64,000 nucleotides of DNA, taken from Norana najaformis. Taxonomy: Eukaryota; Annelida; Clitellata; Crassiclitellata; Hormogastridae. Made by a program: the position numbers and the translations under genes. Position 1 is the stretch's first letter. Every line of letters starts with the position of its first letter. Shown one piece after another: positions 36,331 through 47,675 of the stretch. A model generated the notes under the pieces. The model had not been told where the DNA came from. It did not search any database and saw only the letters and a list, made by a program, of their open reading frames with translations. Location: contig OZ029917.1 in assembly GCA_964023275.1 (NCBI GenBank), positions 23,786,005 through 23,850,004 of the forward strand. Direction: 5' to 3'.

Positions 36331-36893
36331 AAGCCGGATCTTATTCTGAGACCCGTCTTGGTGTAACGAAAATCTTTCTCTACATATCACTACCATCTAC
36401 CCAAAGACACGAGTACTTCGCCTTGTTATTTTAATTCCTCCTCCAAGGTACGACAGAGACGAAATCGCTGAAAACGACTCTGGCACATGATGGGCATTCA
36501 TGCAGAACCAGGTAAGCAAGTGATAGCAGGTTTATTTGAACCCTGGAATGAACTCAATGTAAAGAAACAAGCCATAATAAAGGCACCTAATTGTACTTTA
36601 GCTGCACTCCAGCGCTTAATTAAGATGCTTAATTAAGTGCCTTCATACATGCATACTTACACACAACCAGAGAACGAAATGACATATAAACCACGCTGAA
36701 ATTAAGGTGCATTTCACGCGACACAATTTCGCAAATGAATGGTGCTCAAATCACAGAAAAGTCTCCATTGGCTGGCTCTAGCAAACGCGTAGAACCAAAC
36801 CAATAGCTTCATACCCACGATTGACTGACGACAGGTTCAGAGTTCCTGGTCCGTACTGCACTGGAACTGAAGAATGACAACATCCAAGTGAAA

Positions 36894-37182
36894 ATGAGCC
36901 TTATTAAGTGATATATTAAGTGCTATTAACTGTTACATTTACCTGTATGAGCCTTACTAAGTGATATGTTAAGTGCTACTATGTTATGTTTACCTGTATG
37001 AACCTTACTAAGTGATATATTAAGTGCTACTATGCTATGTTTACCTGTATGAGCCTTACTAAGTGATATATTAAGTGCTACTATGTTATGTTTACATGTA
37101 TGAGCCTTACTAAGTGATATATTAAGTGCCACTATGTTATGTTTACCCGTATGAGCCTTACTAAGTGATATATTAAGTGCAT
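36894..37182 (+). repeat. 51-bp minisatellite
   Basis: About 5.6 copies of a 51-bp unit with ATGAGCCTTACTAAGTGATA as landmark, diverging by a few bases each. 51 is a multiple of three, so one minus-strand frame stays open as a 17-residue repeat; there is no sign that it is translated. Confidence 0.9.
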
Positions 37183-37204
37183 TTACGGCAGACGACTGGC
37201 ATTC

Positions 37205-37470
37205 TCTGAACTATGCTCGAACATATCGCGTCCGAATCCACAAATTCTACCCTTATTCCACCTCTTATACTTACATATCTCGACGCTCGAATTCTAAATA
37301 CCATCTGCTGTAGCCGCCGGTCTACCTGCCAGACCCTTGGATCTCGACATGGAACCATACCTGATCTTGCCTGCCTATCGATTATGTTTTGCCTGAGCAC
37401 CTATGAATAAGCTGGTTCCCGCGACTTAGCTTTCTTTGGCCGCTTTAGAAATCTTCAGTTTATGATTACT
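37205..37470 (+). mobile_element. LINE-like 3' tail, family T, copy 2
   Basis: Shares GAATAAGCTGGTTCCCGCGA then CTTAGCTTTC with the copies at 23.7 and 63.8 kb. At the place where copy 1 has its CCTG array this copy has only CTACCTGCCAGA. Confidence 0.65.
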
Positions 37471-37479
37471 AGTACTAAC

Positions 37480-39770
37480 ACTTCTCCTCAGGTGTATGCA
37501 AATGCAAATGCGCTGCAGGGCTAAGAGAGCCATAGCCTCCCCTCGGACAGCTGGAACCATTAGCGCTTGCTTATTGGCCTTCACTTTTGACCCAAAAAGA
37601 AAAGAAAATTTTTGATGTGCTTAGGTTCGATATGGCGTTAGAAGTTAAACTTTTGAGTGGAATTTGTGAAGCAACGGCATAACAAGCAGCACACGTTATG
37701 ATGCAAAAAAGAGGTTGATCATCGAAAAAGGACCTTCGATTAAAAAAATCGGCAAAGATTTTGGCGAAGGAAAATACGACCTAAATCCGATGCCCCCTTG
37801 CCAAAACTTCCTGATCAGCCACTTTCGCCCCCCCCCCATTCTTAAAGCCCGTGCCGATGCCCTCGTGTCGACGCTTGTACGCTATACAAAATAATAAAAC
37901 ATGAATTCACGAACTACAATGTCAGCTATAGGCCCCATGTAAAAGCCGCAAAAGTTTTGAGGTAACAAATATAGACCTGCACATGGTTTAAGGGTAATTT
38001 TCTATTGGTATTCACACTCCATGGACCTTTTTCAACGCATACATGCGCGTAGGCTGTACCTAGCTATATATAGACCTTAAGGAAGTACAGCTAAAAAATT
38101 CCCATAATATTTTTATATAAGCTTAAGCAAACAAGGCATTGACATGAAACTAACATTAAATCTATGTACCGTAGAGCCTATGTAGATATAAAAGAAAATG
38201 TTCGTGATCGTGTAGATTTTACCCATGACTGCTGCAAAGGCTATCGTCTTCTTGGCGCCTCAACATCATGCATCGGATCCTAAAGAAGGTAAGAGTTGAG
38301 AGTCATATGCGGAAGAGGCGTTGATCTACATGTCTGATTTTTGTTTCCACGCAGGAATTTTCATTCCAGTACCCATGTGTAGGTGGGAAGTGGTTGATTT
38401 GATACATCCATATATCGAGAACTCGCTAGTGTGGCCATGTTCGACTGAATAATCGCGATTTCGATCCTGCAACTGCGAAAACTGACTGCTCGGTGGCTAT
38501 AGTTTATGCCGTCTGTTGCGGGCAGCACAAACCAGGGGCGTAATCGAGGGTCTTCTCAACATGGTTTACTTGCACTGAGGAAGCAGCGGTACTTGTGCGT
38601 TGCCGTCTTGTCACTGATCAGCGAACAGTTCAGCGAATACTGTTCAGCGCTGCCATCTTGTCACTGTTCAGCGAACAGTTCAGCGAACACTGTTCAGCGC
38701 TGCCGTCTTGTCACTGTTCAGCATCTCCAGCGAACAAGGAACTCCGACTGCGGTACCAACTGTCTACATAATCGTATACGTTGGATGGATTCTCGTTTGT
38801 CGGTGTCCTCGGGTCAATGAGTGCTTGTCAACAGAGACGATCCTTGGCACTGCGAGCATCATTTGAATACGAATGAGATGTTCTATTGTATTGTACACGA
38901 TGGTTGATTTGCGAGTTGGCGTAAAGAGCGTAGAGCTCCTCAACTAGCCTTTGAACGCCCATCAGTCAGGAAATCCGTCTATCTTCATTCTCTTCCATCC
39001 GAGCAACTTGTCACGTGTCTAAAGTCTAGGGTTCCGTAGAGAACGTAGGACTCTTAGACATCTTAGCGTCTCCTCTTCCATGGCATTTTTAAATGGTAAA
39101 CATTTTCAGCCTTACTTTATTTGCTCCGATTTCCAACCGCAGATATTTAATATATTTTATTTACATCTATCATATCTCTTCTTCATTTGCGCTTACATCT
39201 ATCATATCATCTCTACTGCTCCATTTCAGTCACAGCCCGTATACGAAGAGGTTGCGGTCGCTCAGCTCAGTCTCAGCGTTTCATAACATGTAGGATCATC
39301 AATGTTCAGTTCAAGAAAATCTTCCCACCATCCTATGCCCAACTCCATTGATTTGTAACCACAACAATAAGCTTCGAATTTCGAAGCAGCCAACTCATTC
39401 CCAGGCGCTCTGTCAAGACAAAATCAATAGGCCAAAAGCAGGTTGAGTCGATTATGTTTCCTACACAGTCGAACTCCAAAGGTCATTCAGAAAGACAGAC
39501 AATGGGACGACGAGGGTAAGGGACAGAGATAAGAAGAGTTCATGAAAAAGAATGAAAAGTGGTCAAAAGATAGGATAATGTCGGATCCAGAAGTTTAATT
39601 AACTAACTCTGACGACCTTTTTAGTCGTCATAATGACTATTTATGACTATTTTATGCTATCAGTATGTTTGAGTTTGGCTAGCATTTTATTCATCAGCAC
39701 ATTTACACATTCCCATCCTGCGTCTGTCCTTTGAAAAGTTGTACTTTACTTCATCCATCGCACTTTCGCG
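37480..39770. other. Intergenic stretch with a short palindromic tandem repeat
   Basis: At 38604-38720 a roughly 52-bp unit containing GTTCAGCGAACAGTTCAGCG is repeated about 2.3 times. A 9-10 base C run lies near 37828. The frame across the tandem repeat is not supported as a gene. Confidence 0.45.
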
Positions 39771-39779
39771 TTTTTTCAG

Positions 39780-40186
39780 GATACGTATCAGTAGTCGTTG
39801 AGTTCCTCAGTGGGATCAGAGGAGCCAACTTTTTTAGGGTGTTTCTTAACCATTTTCTGTTTACTTTAAACACGTCATTTGTGACTAAACGAATGAAGTT
39901 ACCCACGGGAGTTAAATCGACACAACTTTCCAAGGCACCGAGACTGGAAAGCTTTACTTTTCACTTGGATGGGCATTCCCGCTGCTGCGAACTATTGTCG
40001 GAAGACAATACAATGAATTGTTTGTTGACTTTACAAGACTATTGGCCTCTATTGCTGCAAGGTTATGCTGAACTCAACCAACCAAACAAACTAAAAACTA
40101 GAAGACTGCTATTGTACACTGTCGCATCAGCCGTTTTGGAACTTGGCCTTATAACTGTGTGTTATTTATTGAATTATGTGATATGA
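39780..40186 (+). CDS. Possible terminal exon with C-terminal hydrophobic segment
   Basis: A strong acceptor (CGCGTTTTTTCAG) is followed by a 135-residue open frame in phase 1 that ends in LLLYTVASAVLELGLITVCY then LLNYVI and a stop. This hydrophobic end could anchor a membrane protein by its tail. No upstream partner exon was found and the sequence is not recognised. Its length and composition are somewhat protein-like, so it is kept at low confidence. Confidence 0.3.
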
Positions 40187-41020
40187 GAACATAGGCCTAC
40201 AATGCTATTTAACTTTGCGGCGAAGTTAACACCGATCCCCAGGCCGATTTTTTTATCATGATCGACCTGGCGTTTGAATTTTGGCCTAGAGATCGAACCC
40301 TCCAATTTCCCGTCATGTCTAACTTCGGAACTACAGTATCTGCTGATGCATGTTTGTCAGATAGCGTCAGTGTTAATGAGTTTATGATTCATGGAGTCTG
40401 TGTAGAGTTTTCCATAGAGTCTATGTTTAGTTTCCCTTAGAGTCTGTGTTGAGTTTGCTGATTTTCTTAACACGTCACGATTGAAACTCATATTATATTA
40501 TATACTTATATCACTTATATTATATAACCTATATTAGGTGTTTACATTTCTTGAGCTGCTGTAGAAGAACAGTGCGTATCCTATGTGCACAGGATAAGCA
40601 GCAAATGACTTCCTATTGACTGGCATAAGAAATCGGGTGGTATGGACCTCGCACATATTATATAGGTCTGTGTGTGTTTATAGGCCTACATGGACATGTT
40701 TGTCAGCAGACTTAGATAGACCTAGTTCACATTTAGGCCTACTGACTATAAACATAAACGATGAATATAAAAGTAAGGATTTAAACTTTAAATGGATATT
40801 CTAGAGGCATGGTGTGGAGTTAATAAGCTCCAATGAACAGCTAAGGGCAGATCCAAAGGGTCAATTCAGCCATAGCCTGTCTGAGATTTGAAGTGGACCT
40901 TGGCCCATTAACATGAGGTTAATTACTTACGCACTGATGCTGAAATCCACTGAACACCGAAAAATTTATTGAAAAATTGCTTTTAGTTATATAATTGTGA
41001 CCATTCATGAGAACACGCTC

Positions 41021-41790
41021 TTGGCGAGAAACATGCTCGGAATGCAAGTAGGCCTATAAGCTTATAAAAAATGGATCAAAATGAGTTCTTTGCATATTTA
41101 TATTTCTTCGTGTGTTACCTATCAAACTATAAGTCCTTATTAAGAGTTTTATTTCTTTTATTTCAATTTTTGTGATGCCCTGCTACAAAAAACTTAAAAC
41201 ATGTACTTTGGTGCCTTAATTTGAAATTGTGTACATCGATTATGAAACAAATGACAAAATCATGTAAATATTTTTCCTAATCGAGATGTTCATAAAGATT
41301 TCATTGATGACATATCCACAGAGGCGTATGAATACGCTCAATTTATCATACTTATAGACGTTCACGACCCAATTCCTATTTATATTCCTAGTTAGGGTAT
41401 ATTCAGATTTATATGAATAGTTAGGTTATATTCATATTTATATGAAAAGTTTGGGTATAATCATATTTATATTCCTAGTTAGAGTATATATTCATATTTA
41501 TATGAATAGGGTATATTCATATTTATATTCCCAGTTAGGGTATATTCATATTTATATTCATTGTTTGTTTGAACTTTAGCTGGTAATTTCTCAAATGTAG
41601 CCGCAAAAACATCTGGATCCTTAAAACTTGTAATTTATTAACCATTTGTGATAGAAACTTCCAGGTAATTATTCAGCAATTTCAGCCCAGTTGAGTACAA
41701 TATTAAACTCAGTTTTGATTTTTTCCCGACTTTATAAGGGTTTTCTCAAGCACGGTCGCAATTGTTTTCATCTGCAGAGGACTTCGCCAC
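41021..41790 (-). mobile_element. 5'-truncated copy of the R2-like element (3' noncoding part only)
   Basis: From about 41021 to 41340 and again from 41571 to about 41790 the sequence parallels 12113-12360 and 12640-12960, which is the 3' noncoding region of the R2-like element. Landmarks include GAGTTCTTTGCATATTTATA and TTTATAAG then TTTTCTCA. It has the same minus orientation and no coding part, as expected for 5' truncation during target-primed reverse transcription. It lacks the SINE of the 12-kb copy and instead carries a roughly 30-bp tandem expansion at 41385-41565. Confidence 0.7.
41385..41565 (+). repeat. AT-rich tandem repeat inside the truncated element
   Basis: Five to six units of AGTTAGGGTATATTCATATT followed by TATAT, with length variation. 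The corresponding place in the 12-kb copy has only a single ATGAATATTCACAAACC-type unit. Confidence 0.8.
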
Positions 41791-42076
41791 TAATCGTCAG
41801 ACCAGAGACTCTGTCTCTGGACCCCCCACTGAGAGCTTCGTCTCAAGCCTTCGTTACAGACTTAGTTATTTGCCTCCCAATCCCAAAGCAGATCAACAAT
41901 GCCTATATCCAAGGAAACCTTAACTAGAACACGTGCCAAGAGGTTGCCTTCATACTGTGAGTGAGTGAATGAGCGAGTGAGCGAGCAAGCAAACAATCAA
42001 GTAAGTAAGTAAATGAGTGAGTAACTAATGCATAACAGAAGGTATCACGTACATATCGTTATTGTTTTGCTTGCAG

Positions 42077-42773
42077 ATCTCTCTGAGGAATGAATCTGGA
42101 GATAATTGTCAGCTGCCCAGTTAAGGTATTTAAAAAATGTTCTCAAGGACACTTGGATCCAATAGGCAATCATTCACGATTGACAATCAATTACGTCCTC
42201 GACGGTCGCACGCCCCTGCTCGTTGTTTACGACGAACGTCGTCGAGAGCTGCTGAGGATCGTCCCAGCGACGGACATTACACGGTACACGATACTCAACC
42301 GATACAGACACGAAATCAGTCGATACAACGACACGACCATCATTCTCGACTTCTACCAAGACGACACTGACGAAGTCAGAACGTTCACAAATGTCATGGA
42401 GGACGTCTCCAGGAGGCTGGACAGGTTCAGCAGCATTGGAGAGGTCAGGGACTCGAGTTCTTCCGGGTCAGACGATGACGGTGAATGTGGTGGCGCAGCA
42501 GCGGCCCCGCAGCTAACTCCGATTGAATACTGGGAGTGCGTACACTGTCATTTTGCATCCTCAGACCCACACAGTTGGAAATGCGAGGAGTGCAGTAAGC
42601 CTAGAGTGGTCAACGGAGATCTGGAGTGGCAGTGTGGCTGTCTTGCGGTCTATTCCATCGGCTTCGCAGAGTGCACGCATTGCAGAAGGTGGAGGTGCCA
42701 CAAGTGCACATTCCTTAACGAACCAACGTCTCCGCATCAGTGCGATATGTGTCACACTGATAGAATGAACTAA
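42077..42773 (+). CDS. Triple RanBP2/NZF-type zinc-finger protein, coding exon
   Basis: The coding part is 42090-42773, 227 residues. A good acceptor (TTGTTTTGCTTGCAG) ends 13 bases before the ATG, so a 5' UTR intron is likely; polyadenylation hexamers follow at 42785 (ATTAAA) and 42983 (AATAAA). Residues 1-115 form a mixed alpha/beta domain I do not recognise; an acidic Ser-rich linker follows (SSSSGSDDDGE). Three C4 fingers come next: WECVHC...WKCEEC, WQCGC...AECTHC and WRCHKCTFLN...CDMC. The third keeps the Thr-Phe pair plus Met between its last cysteines, the triad by which Npl4-type NZFs bind ubiquitin; the first has His-Phe. A cytosolic or nuclear ubiquitin-binding adaptor is inferred. 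A broken paralogue lies at 31 kb. Confidence 0.75.
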
Positions 42774-42989
42774 GTGATTATTCTATTAAATACCTTCTAC
42801 AGTCTGTTTGAACGGTTCACATGACATCAATCAGATTTACGACCAAGTCACAGGTTAAGTCGTGCATAAGTTTTCTCGGTGCAAACGATTGTCGTGACCA
42901 ATACTCAACGTCATGCATCTACAGAATGTTACACAGGAATACATAAGGAATACTTACATAAGTCCCGCTTTTTCATACCGTGAATAAAC

Positions 42990-43955
42990 AACAGCCATTA
43001 AGTTTTAGTATAGCATGACATTCTCCAGCGACATTTCATAGTATTTGTCGTACAACACTCATTGGTACCCCGAGGACTTTCTAGATCAACCTAACGCCTT
43101 TGACTCCATACAAGACCGCAAAACATCAGAGTTAATTTGATGAAAAGGAACGATAATTGTTATTCGGATTACATAGGATAACAGTGCTTTGGCGAAGTAA
43201 AGCTTGCTGTGCAACTTCACGGCAAGCTTTGAATATATAAATAATTATAACATAACGCAGACGTGTTCAAAGTTAGGACCTGTTCACGTGTTCAAAGTTC
43301 AGACGTGTTCAAAGTTAGGACCTGTTGAAACTGTAGGCCGTTATAAATTAATGTAATCCATAATAAAATATACGCTCAGGAAAGCAAGTCACGTGACATT
43401 TTTGTGGGCGGCGCAAACCTAACAGCCAGATTTCTGACATGTAGCCCAACAGGTAGCTGTAGGTTGGCAATACGTTTGATTCTTCAGTTACGACAAGATT
43501 CATATTTTCAGTAAATTTTTCGAAACAAAATACTGCGTATTAGGCTACCTTATATTTTGCTGCATAGACTCGTAAAACTGGCTTTTAAAAATGAATTATG
43601 GGAAATTGTCATTAGATGGTTTATTGGCATTTTATCCCATATCTAGTCACATACTGTACATAAAACTTTCGATGCATGAATTGTCTTTCATGATGCATGG
43701 AGGACTTAGAACGATAAGTTCATGGCTTATCAGCAAAGTATCTGAGGCAAAGCACCACGATGGTTCTATGGACTGTTGAATACTCCAGTTTGCATCTGCG
43801 AAAAATGACCCCATAGGCCTTTATGTCTATGTGGTCTATTATGGAAGAGGTGAATGTGCTGTCATGTGTTGCTGCTATAGTTCAGTTAAATGGGTATTCA
43901 ATTAATCGTAAGCCTCGACATACATATGTGAAGTTCTATGATTAACTGAATATTG
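42990..43955. other. Intergenic stretch, nothing coding seen
   Basis: A short tandem GTTCAAAGTTAGGACCTGTT repeats at 43265-43330. The 62-codon frame at 43591 has no support. Confidence 0.4.
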
Positions 43956-43961
43956 ATATAA

Positions 43962-44147
43962 ACTAATAATAATAATAGTAATAATAATAATCATAATAAT
44001 AATAATAATAAAAATCATAATCATAATAATCATCATAATCATCATAATCATAATCATAATAATAATAATTATAATGATAATAATATTATCCTTGACCTTG
44101 AGGACCCGTCGGCTGGGTCTCGTCTACCAGCTCCTGGCTTTCTCCGC

Positions 44148-44192
<45 letters not shown>

Positions 44193-44225
44193 CTATTATT
44201 ATTATTATTATTATTTTATTTGTTT
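43962..44225. repeat. AAT/ATAATC microsatellite blocks
   Basis: Long (AAT)n and (CATAAT)n runs are interrupted at 44093-44150 by a non-repetitive segment (CCTTGAGGACCCGTCGGCTG and on) that recurs inverted at 45345-45412. Confidence 0.85.
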
Positions 44226-44305
44226 TTAAATACCAAGGTAAGTATAATCCCTTGGTTGTTCAAAAATTTCCGAAGAAAGAGAGAGAGAGAGGGATTCTGG
44301 AACGG

Positions 44306-45209
44306 CTAATCCTCGTCTGGATTCGGCACCACAAATGTACCGCGGAAGGCGACTGCATTGAAACGCTGTAATGTTATAGATAAACGTTGAAAAAGGTAAC
44401 CTGTTTCTCTACCATCTCCGGATATGAGGGACAATATACGTCCCAAGTCTGTGAGAAAGGTCATACCCAAACCATTCATAGGGCCTAAAGTCTCAAAGGC
44501 CAGAGGGACAAAGTGGCATGCATTAGTGAGATGATCATATTTCAAAGTTTTTCTATCGGCCGCCAGTTCAGCTGCGCCTCCTGCTGTAACAGAGGTTGCC
44601 TGTAAGTAAGATTGTGCAAGCGTGTCGATCACGGTGACATCCCATAGCCCCGAACGCCAAGGAATCAGGGTAAGGCCATCCAGTCTCTTGCCGTCTGTTC
44701 TAGAGAGACCCGTAGGTTCTTTCACTGATGGGATGCCCACTCGCGAGCGTCAGACTTCTGTGAATAAGGTCATTGAGACAAACGTGACGTGCCATTCTGC
44801 CGGGTCCCAAACGGCAAGAGAGACCATGCGACCCCTCAGCAGTCACCAGAGCTCTATATGTGCAATTTTGTGGTTGACATAGGATAGCTCCGAGACGGAG
44901 ACCTACGGCTATACGTACGGCTTCGTCATCCAGGCGAAGACCGCTTGAGTTAATGGGGAGGGCAAATAGCCAATCCCCGGCATGAGGCGATGACACCGAC
45001 TTTAGACGTGCCTGGTGGTACGCGTCGTTATTATTGGTAATAAGTGTAGTTTTTGATATCTCGTATAGAAGTTTATCCCATTGGGATTGTCTCTGCCAGA
45101 GATGAGTATTAGGTTGTGGAGTCATGTTGAGCGCACACCAATGTTCCACCATAGTGTTAAGATGAAAATCTGGTGATATTTGGCCTTTGTGAAGAAAGAC
45201 AGTTTGCAT
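44306..45209 (-). pseudogene. C-terminal endonuclease-like region of a non-LTR retroelement
   Basis: Two minus-strand frames joined by a single frame change near 44740 read, in order, DWLFALPINSSGLRLDDEAV, RIAVGLRLGA, a Cys/His-containing stretch (CQPQNCTYRALV then HGLSCRLGPGRMARH), LSRTDGKRLDGLTLIPW, and LWDVTVIDTLAQSY, ending in NPDED. This is the familiar C-terminal part of reverse-transcriptase polyproteins that are very abundant in cnidarian and other invertebrate genomes. The D-G-K-R-x-D-G ... W-D-V-T-V pattern looks like a PD-(D/E)XK restriction-like endonuclease, here with Leu in place of the usual Pro before Asp. The reverse transcriptase itself is absent. It is a 5'-truncated, frameshifted copy. 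Confidence 0.6.
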
Positions 45210-45232
45210 GGCAGTTTATTATTACTATTATT

Positions 45233-45532
45233 AATGATAATCATGATAATCATGATAATCATAATAATAATAATAATAATAACAACAACAATATAGCCGA
45301 AATCAAAGGAGGAGAAAAGGCGATGCATGTAGCCGAGATTAAAGAAGCGGAGAAAGCCAGGAGCTGGTCGACGAGATCCAGCCGACGGGTCCCAACCAGT
45401 CCTCAAGGTCAAGGAGCCGCAGCTCCCGACGAAGGTCAGCCGACGGGTCAAGGTCGAGGAGACGTCGGCGCTCGGGTCAGCGAAGTTAACACAGAGGCCG
45501 TCGAGGCAGACGACGGCGGCGAGGAAGATTAG
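45233..45532 (+). other. AT microsatellite followed by GC-rich inverted copy of the 44.1-kb segment
   Basis: A CATGATAAT/AATAAT run (45233-45292) leads into a GC-rich block. GCGGAGAAAGCCAGGAGCTG then GTCGACGAGATCCAGCCGAC is the inverse of 44093-44150. A plus-strand frame (AEIKGGEKA, then AEIKEAEKA) continues to 45530. Its charged repetitive composition gives little ground to call it a gene. Confidence 0.4.
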
Positions 45533-45539
45533 GGAGAAA

Positions 45540-46635
45540 GAGGTGCTGGATGTCCGTCCGATCCGCATCGGAAGTCCTCGCGGTCCATCGAAGAAACGCT
45601 GGCAGAACGTTCTAGACTTAGTCGACCGCTGACTTAGACGCTAGAGTAGAGCAACTGCTTGTCTGCTTGTTTCGCACGAGACTCTCATAAACCATTGCAA
45701 AAATAATAACAATAATAAGACGATTTATACAGCGCCGAAGTGTTGTATGGTTTTAGAGGCAATTAAGTTTAGGCCTAAGTAAACCAAGTGTAGGCCTAAA
45801 GGCTACGAAATAATAATTCACACTCTTGATCACTTGGTTACATCGCGCACGCGCACATACACCCACGCACACACACACACACACACGTATATATACATAC
45901 ATATCGTCGTTAACGTTGTACCTCTGGCCAGTTTTATCACCTTATCAGTTCTACAACAGCAATGGGCACACCCAGCCGTTCAGCTGCGTTTTCGTATCGC
46001 TCGATCAAGCAGATCAACACAGTTGAGATTGAGCAGGCGCTGTTCAACCCAGAACTGTTTCAAAACCAGCGCAGACAGCAGATGCCTTGTAGATCCAACT
46101 CTTTACTGTTATTCTGAGGTAGCTTGATAAAATTACGTCTGTACGTAGACCTTACCTGCTTTAGAAGACCTGCCAAGCCAATCACGAAATGGCTTTCTGT
46201 TCAAGCAAACCAGGGCAGTCGAGATCGACGTTGCCTGGAACTTCGTTGGGATAAAGTCAACAGGAAGGTGACTGAATCGCCTACCGAAGAGCATACAAGG
46301 TGTCGAACAGACTAATTATAACATCTCGACAACAGTTCTACCGTGACCAGCTGGACACTGCTGAAACTGCTAGAGACCGATGGAGCACTGTAAAGTAATT
46401 GCGTCACTCTTCGAACGGGTCTTGCAATGAATCTAGTGACCAGAAATTTTGCTGGTAGTCTCGGGCTAATTTAAAAACCGCAATATTGGGACGTAGGCCT
46501 GGGCTAGACAGAGGAAAACTATTGCCCGATGTTTATAATCCCAGAAATCCGAGATTTCTAAAGCGCCCAAAGAAAGCCACGTCACGGGGACCCGCTCATT
46601 CACACTGGCAATGAGTTCTGTACTTCACCTCCCAT
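45540..46635. other. Intergenic stretch, a CA run only
   Basis: A short (CA)n block at 45850-45886. No exon or element recognised otherwise. Confidence 0.4.
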
Positions 46636-46638
46636 TTG

Positions 46639-46892
46639 CTGGCCTGGTTGGCTCATTGGTTAAAGCGTAGCCTACCTCAAGGCGCTTCTGTGGGTCATGA
46701 TGGCAGTTTGTATAGCGGTAGTCATATTTCAGAGATTAAAATCTCGGGCTAGCACTGTCCATGAGCGGGGACGTTAAATGGTGTGGCGCCCATTCAAACG
46801 GGCAGCAGTGGTGAAGGATATCACCCGATAAATTCAATGCAAAATGAACAGGGCAGAAGCCAGACGGTCGCTATATAAAATCATGTACATTT
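46639..46892 (+). mobile_element. tRNA-derived SINE, family 1, copy D
   Basis: Head CTGGTTGGCTCATTGGTTAA then AGCG; body CTCGGGCTAGCACTGTCC, then GTGGCGCCCATTCAAACG; tail CGGTCGCTATATAAAATC followed by TGTACATTT. It is the most complete copy in the window, although its B box is eroded. Confidence 0.7.
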
Positions 46893-47190
46893 TTAGAGGA
46901 AGCGGAAATATTTTCGTCCGCGAGGTAATTTCGTTCAGCGGAATTGTCATAAGTGGCACCGTCGTGCTAAAACAAAGTTGCACGCTGCCATCTAGTGAAT
47001 GATACCATACAAAACGTGTTAATCGAGACGGTTGCGTGTCCGAAAAAGATAAAAAAGATTTCGAGACGACTCTGGTGTTCCATTTTCTCGAATTTAAAGC
47101 TCCGACTTGAAGGTAACCTTGTTCAAATGTTAATTTTTGTATTTAATTCTGTTAACTGTTATTCTAGTTGACAGTTTTGTTATAACTAAC

Positions 47191-47292
47191 CATGTCGGCG
47201 GCGGATCACATCGCCCATCGTCGTTTCATCATCCTCGACGCTACGTGCTTCAGGAACTTCGGGACTTCAGAACATGCCATCGTCTTTTAACT
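47191..47292 (+). CDS. Possible short open frame or first exon
   Basis: ATG in a good context (AACCATGTC) opens a 33-residue frame, MSAADHIAHRRFIILDAT and on to a stop. It follows an acceptor-like CTGTTATTCTAG. It could be a relic of a retroelement gene or chance. Confidence 0.15.
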
Positions 47293-47409
47293 CTAGTTGG
47301 GAATCTGTTGGTATGGCTTTGCGTGTCTGCGCGACCTTGCCATTGGTGACTCTTCTAGTTGTCTGAGCTATGTTCACTTACAGGATACTATTCTGTTCTT
47401 AATGACACT

Positions 47410-47490
47410 TAGCATCATTAGTGACTTTTAACATCAAGTCTAGCGCAGTGAGCACCGCTGAGGCGCTATACAGATTTCTGATTACAATTG
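47410..47490 (+). mobile_element. CR1/L2-like 3' tail fragment
   Basis: GAGGCGCTATACAGATTTCT then GATTACAATT matches the generic 3' end of CR1/L2-like LINEs and their SINEs; a similar end is at 56724-56757. Confidence 0.35.
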
Positions 47491-47675
47491 TTCAATTGGC
47501 GGGTTGTGCACTTGGGCAGTTTATTGAGGGACGGTATGTCGGGGTAAATTTGTCCATTTGAACGAATTTACCCCAGCGATGTCGTGGATGTTACATGGGC
47601 CTATTTTAAAATAATATTATATACACAGTCTTTATTTATGACATAATTATGTAATGTCATTTTACTGTCAAACAG

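Noticed and set aside
38506..38820. 104-codon frame with Cys/Ser repeats
   Set aside because: Lies over a 52-bp tandem repeat and has no splice or homology support.
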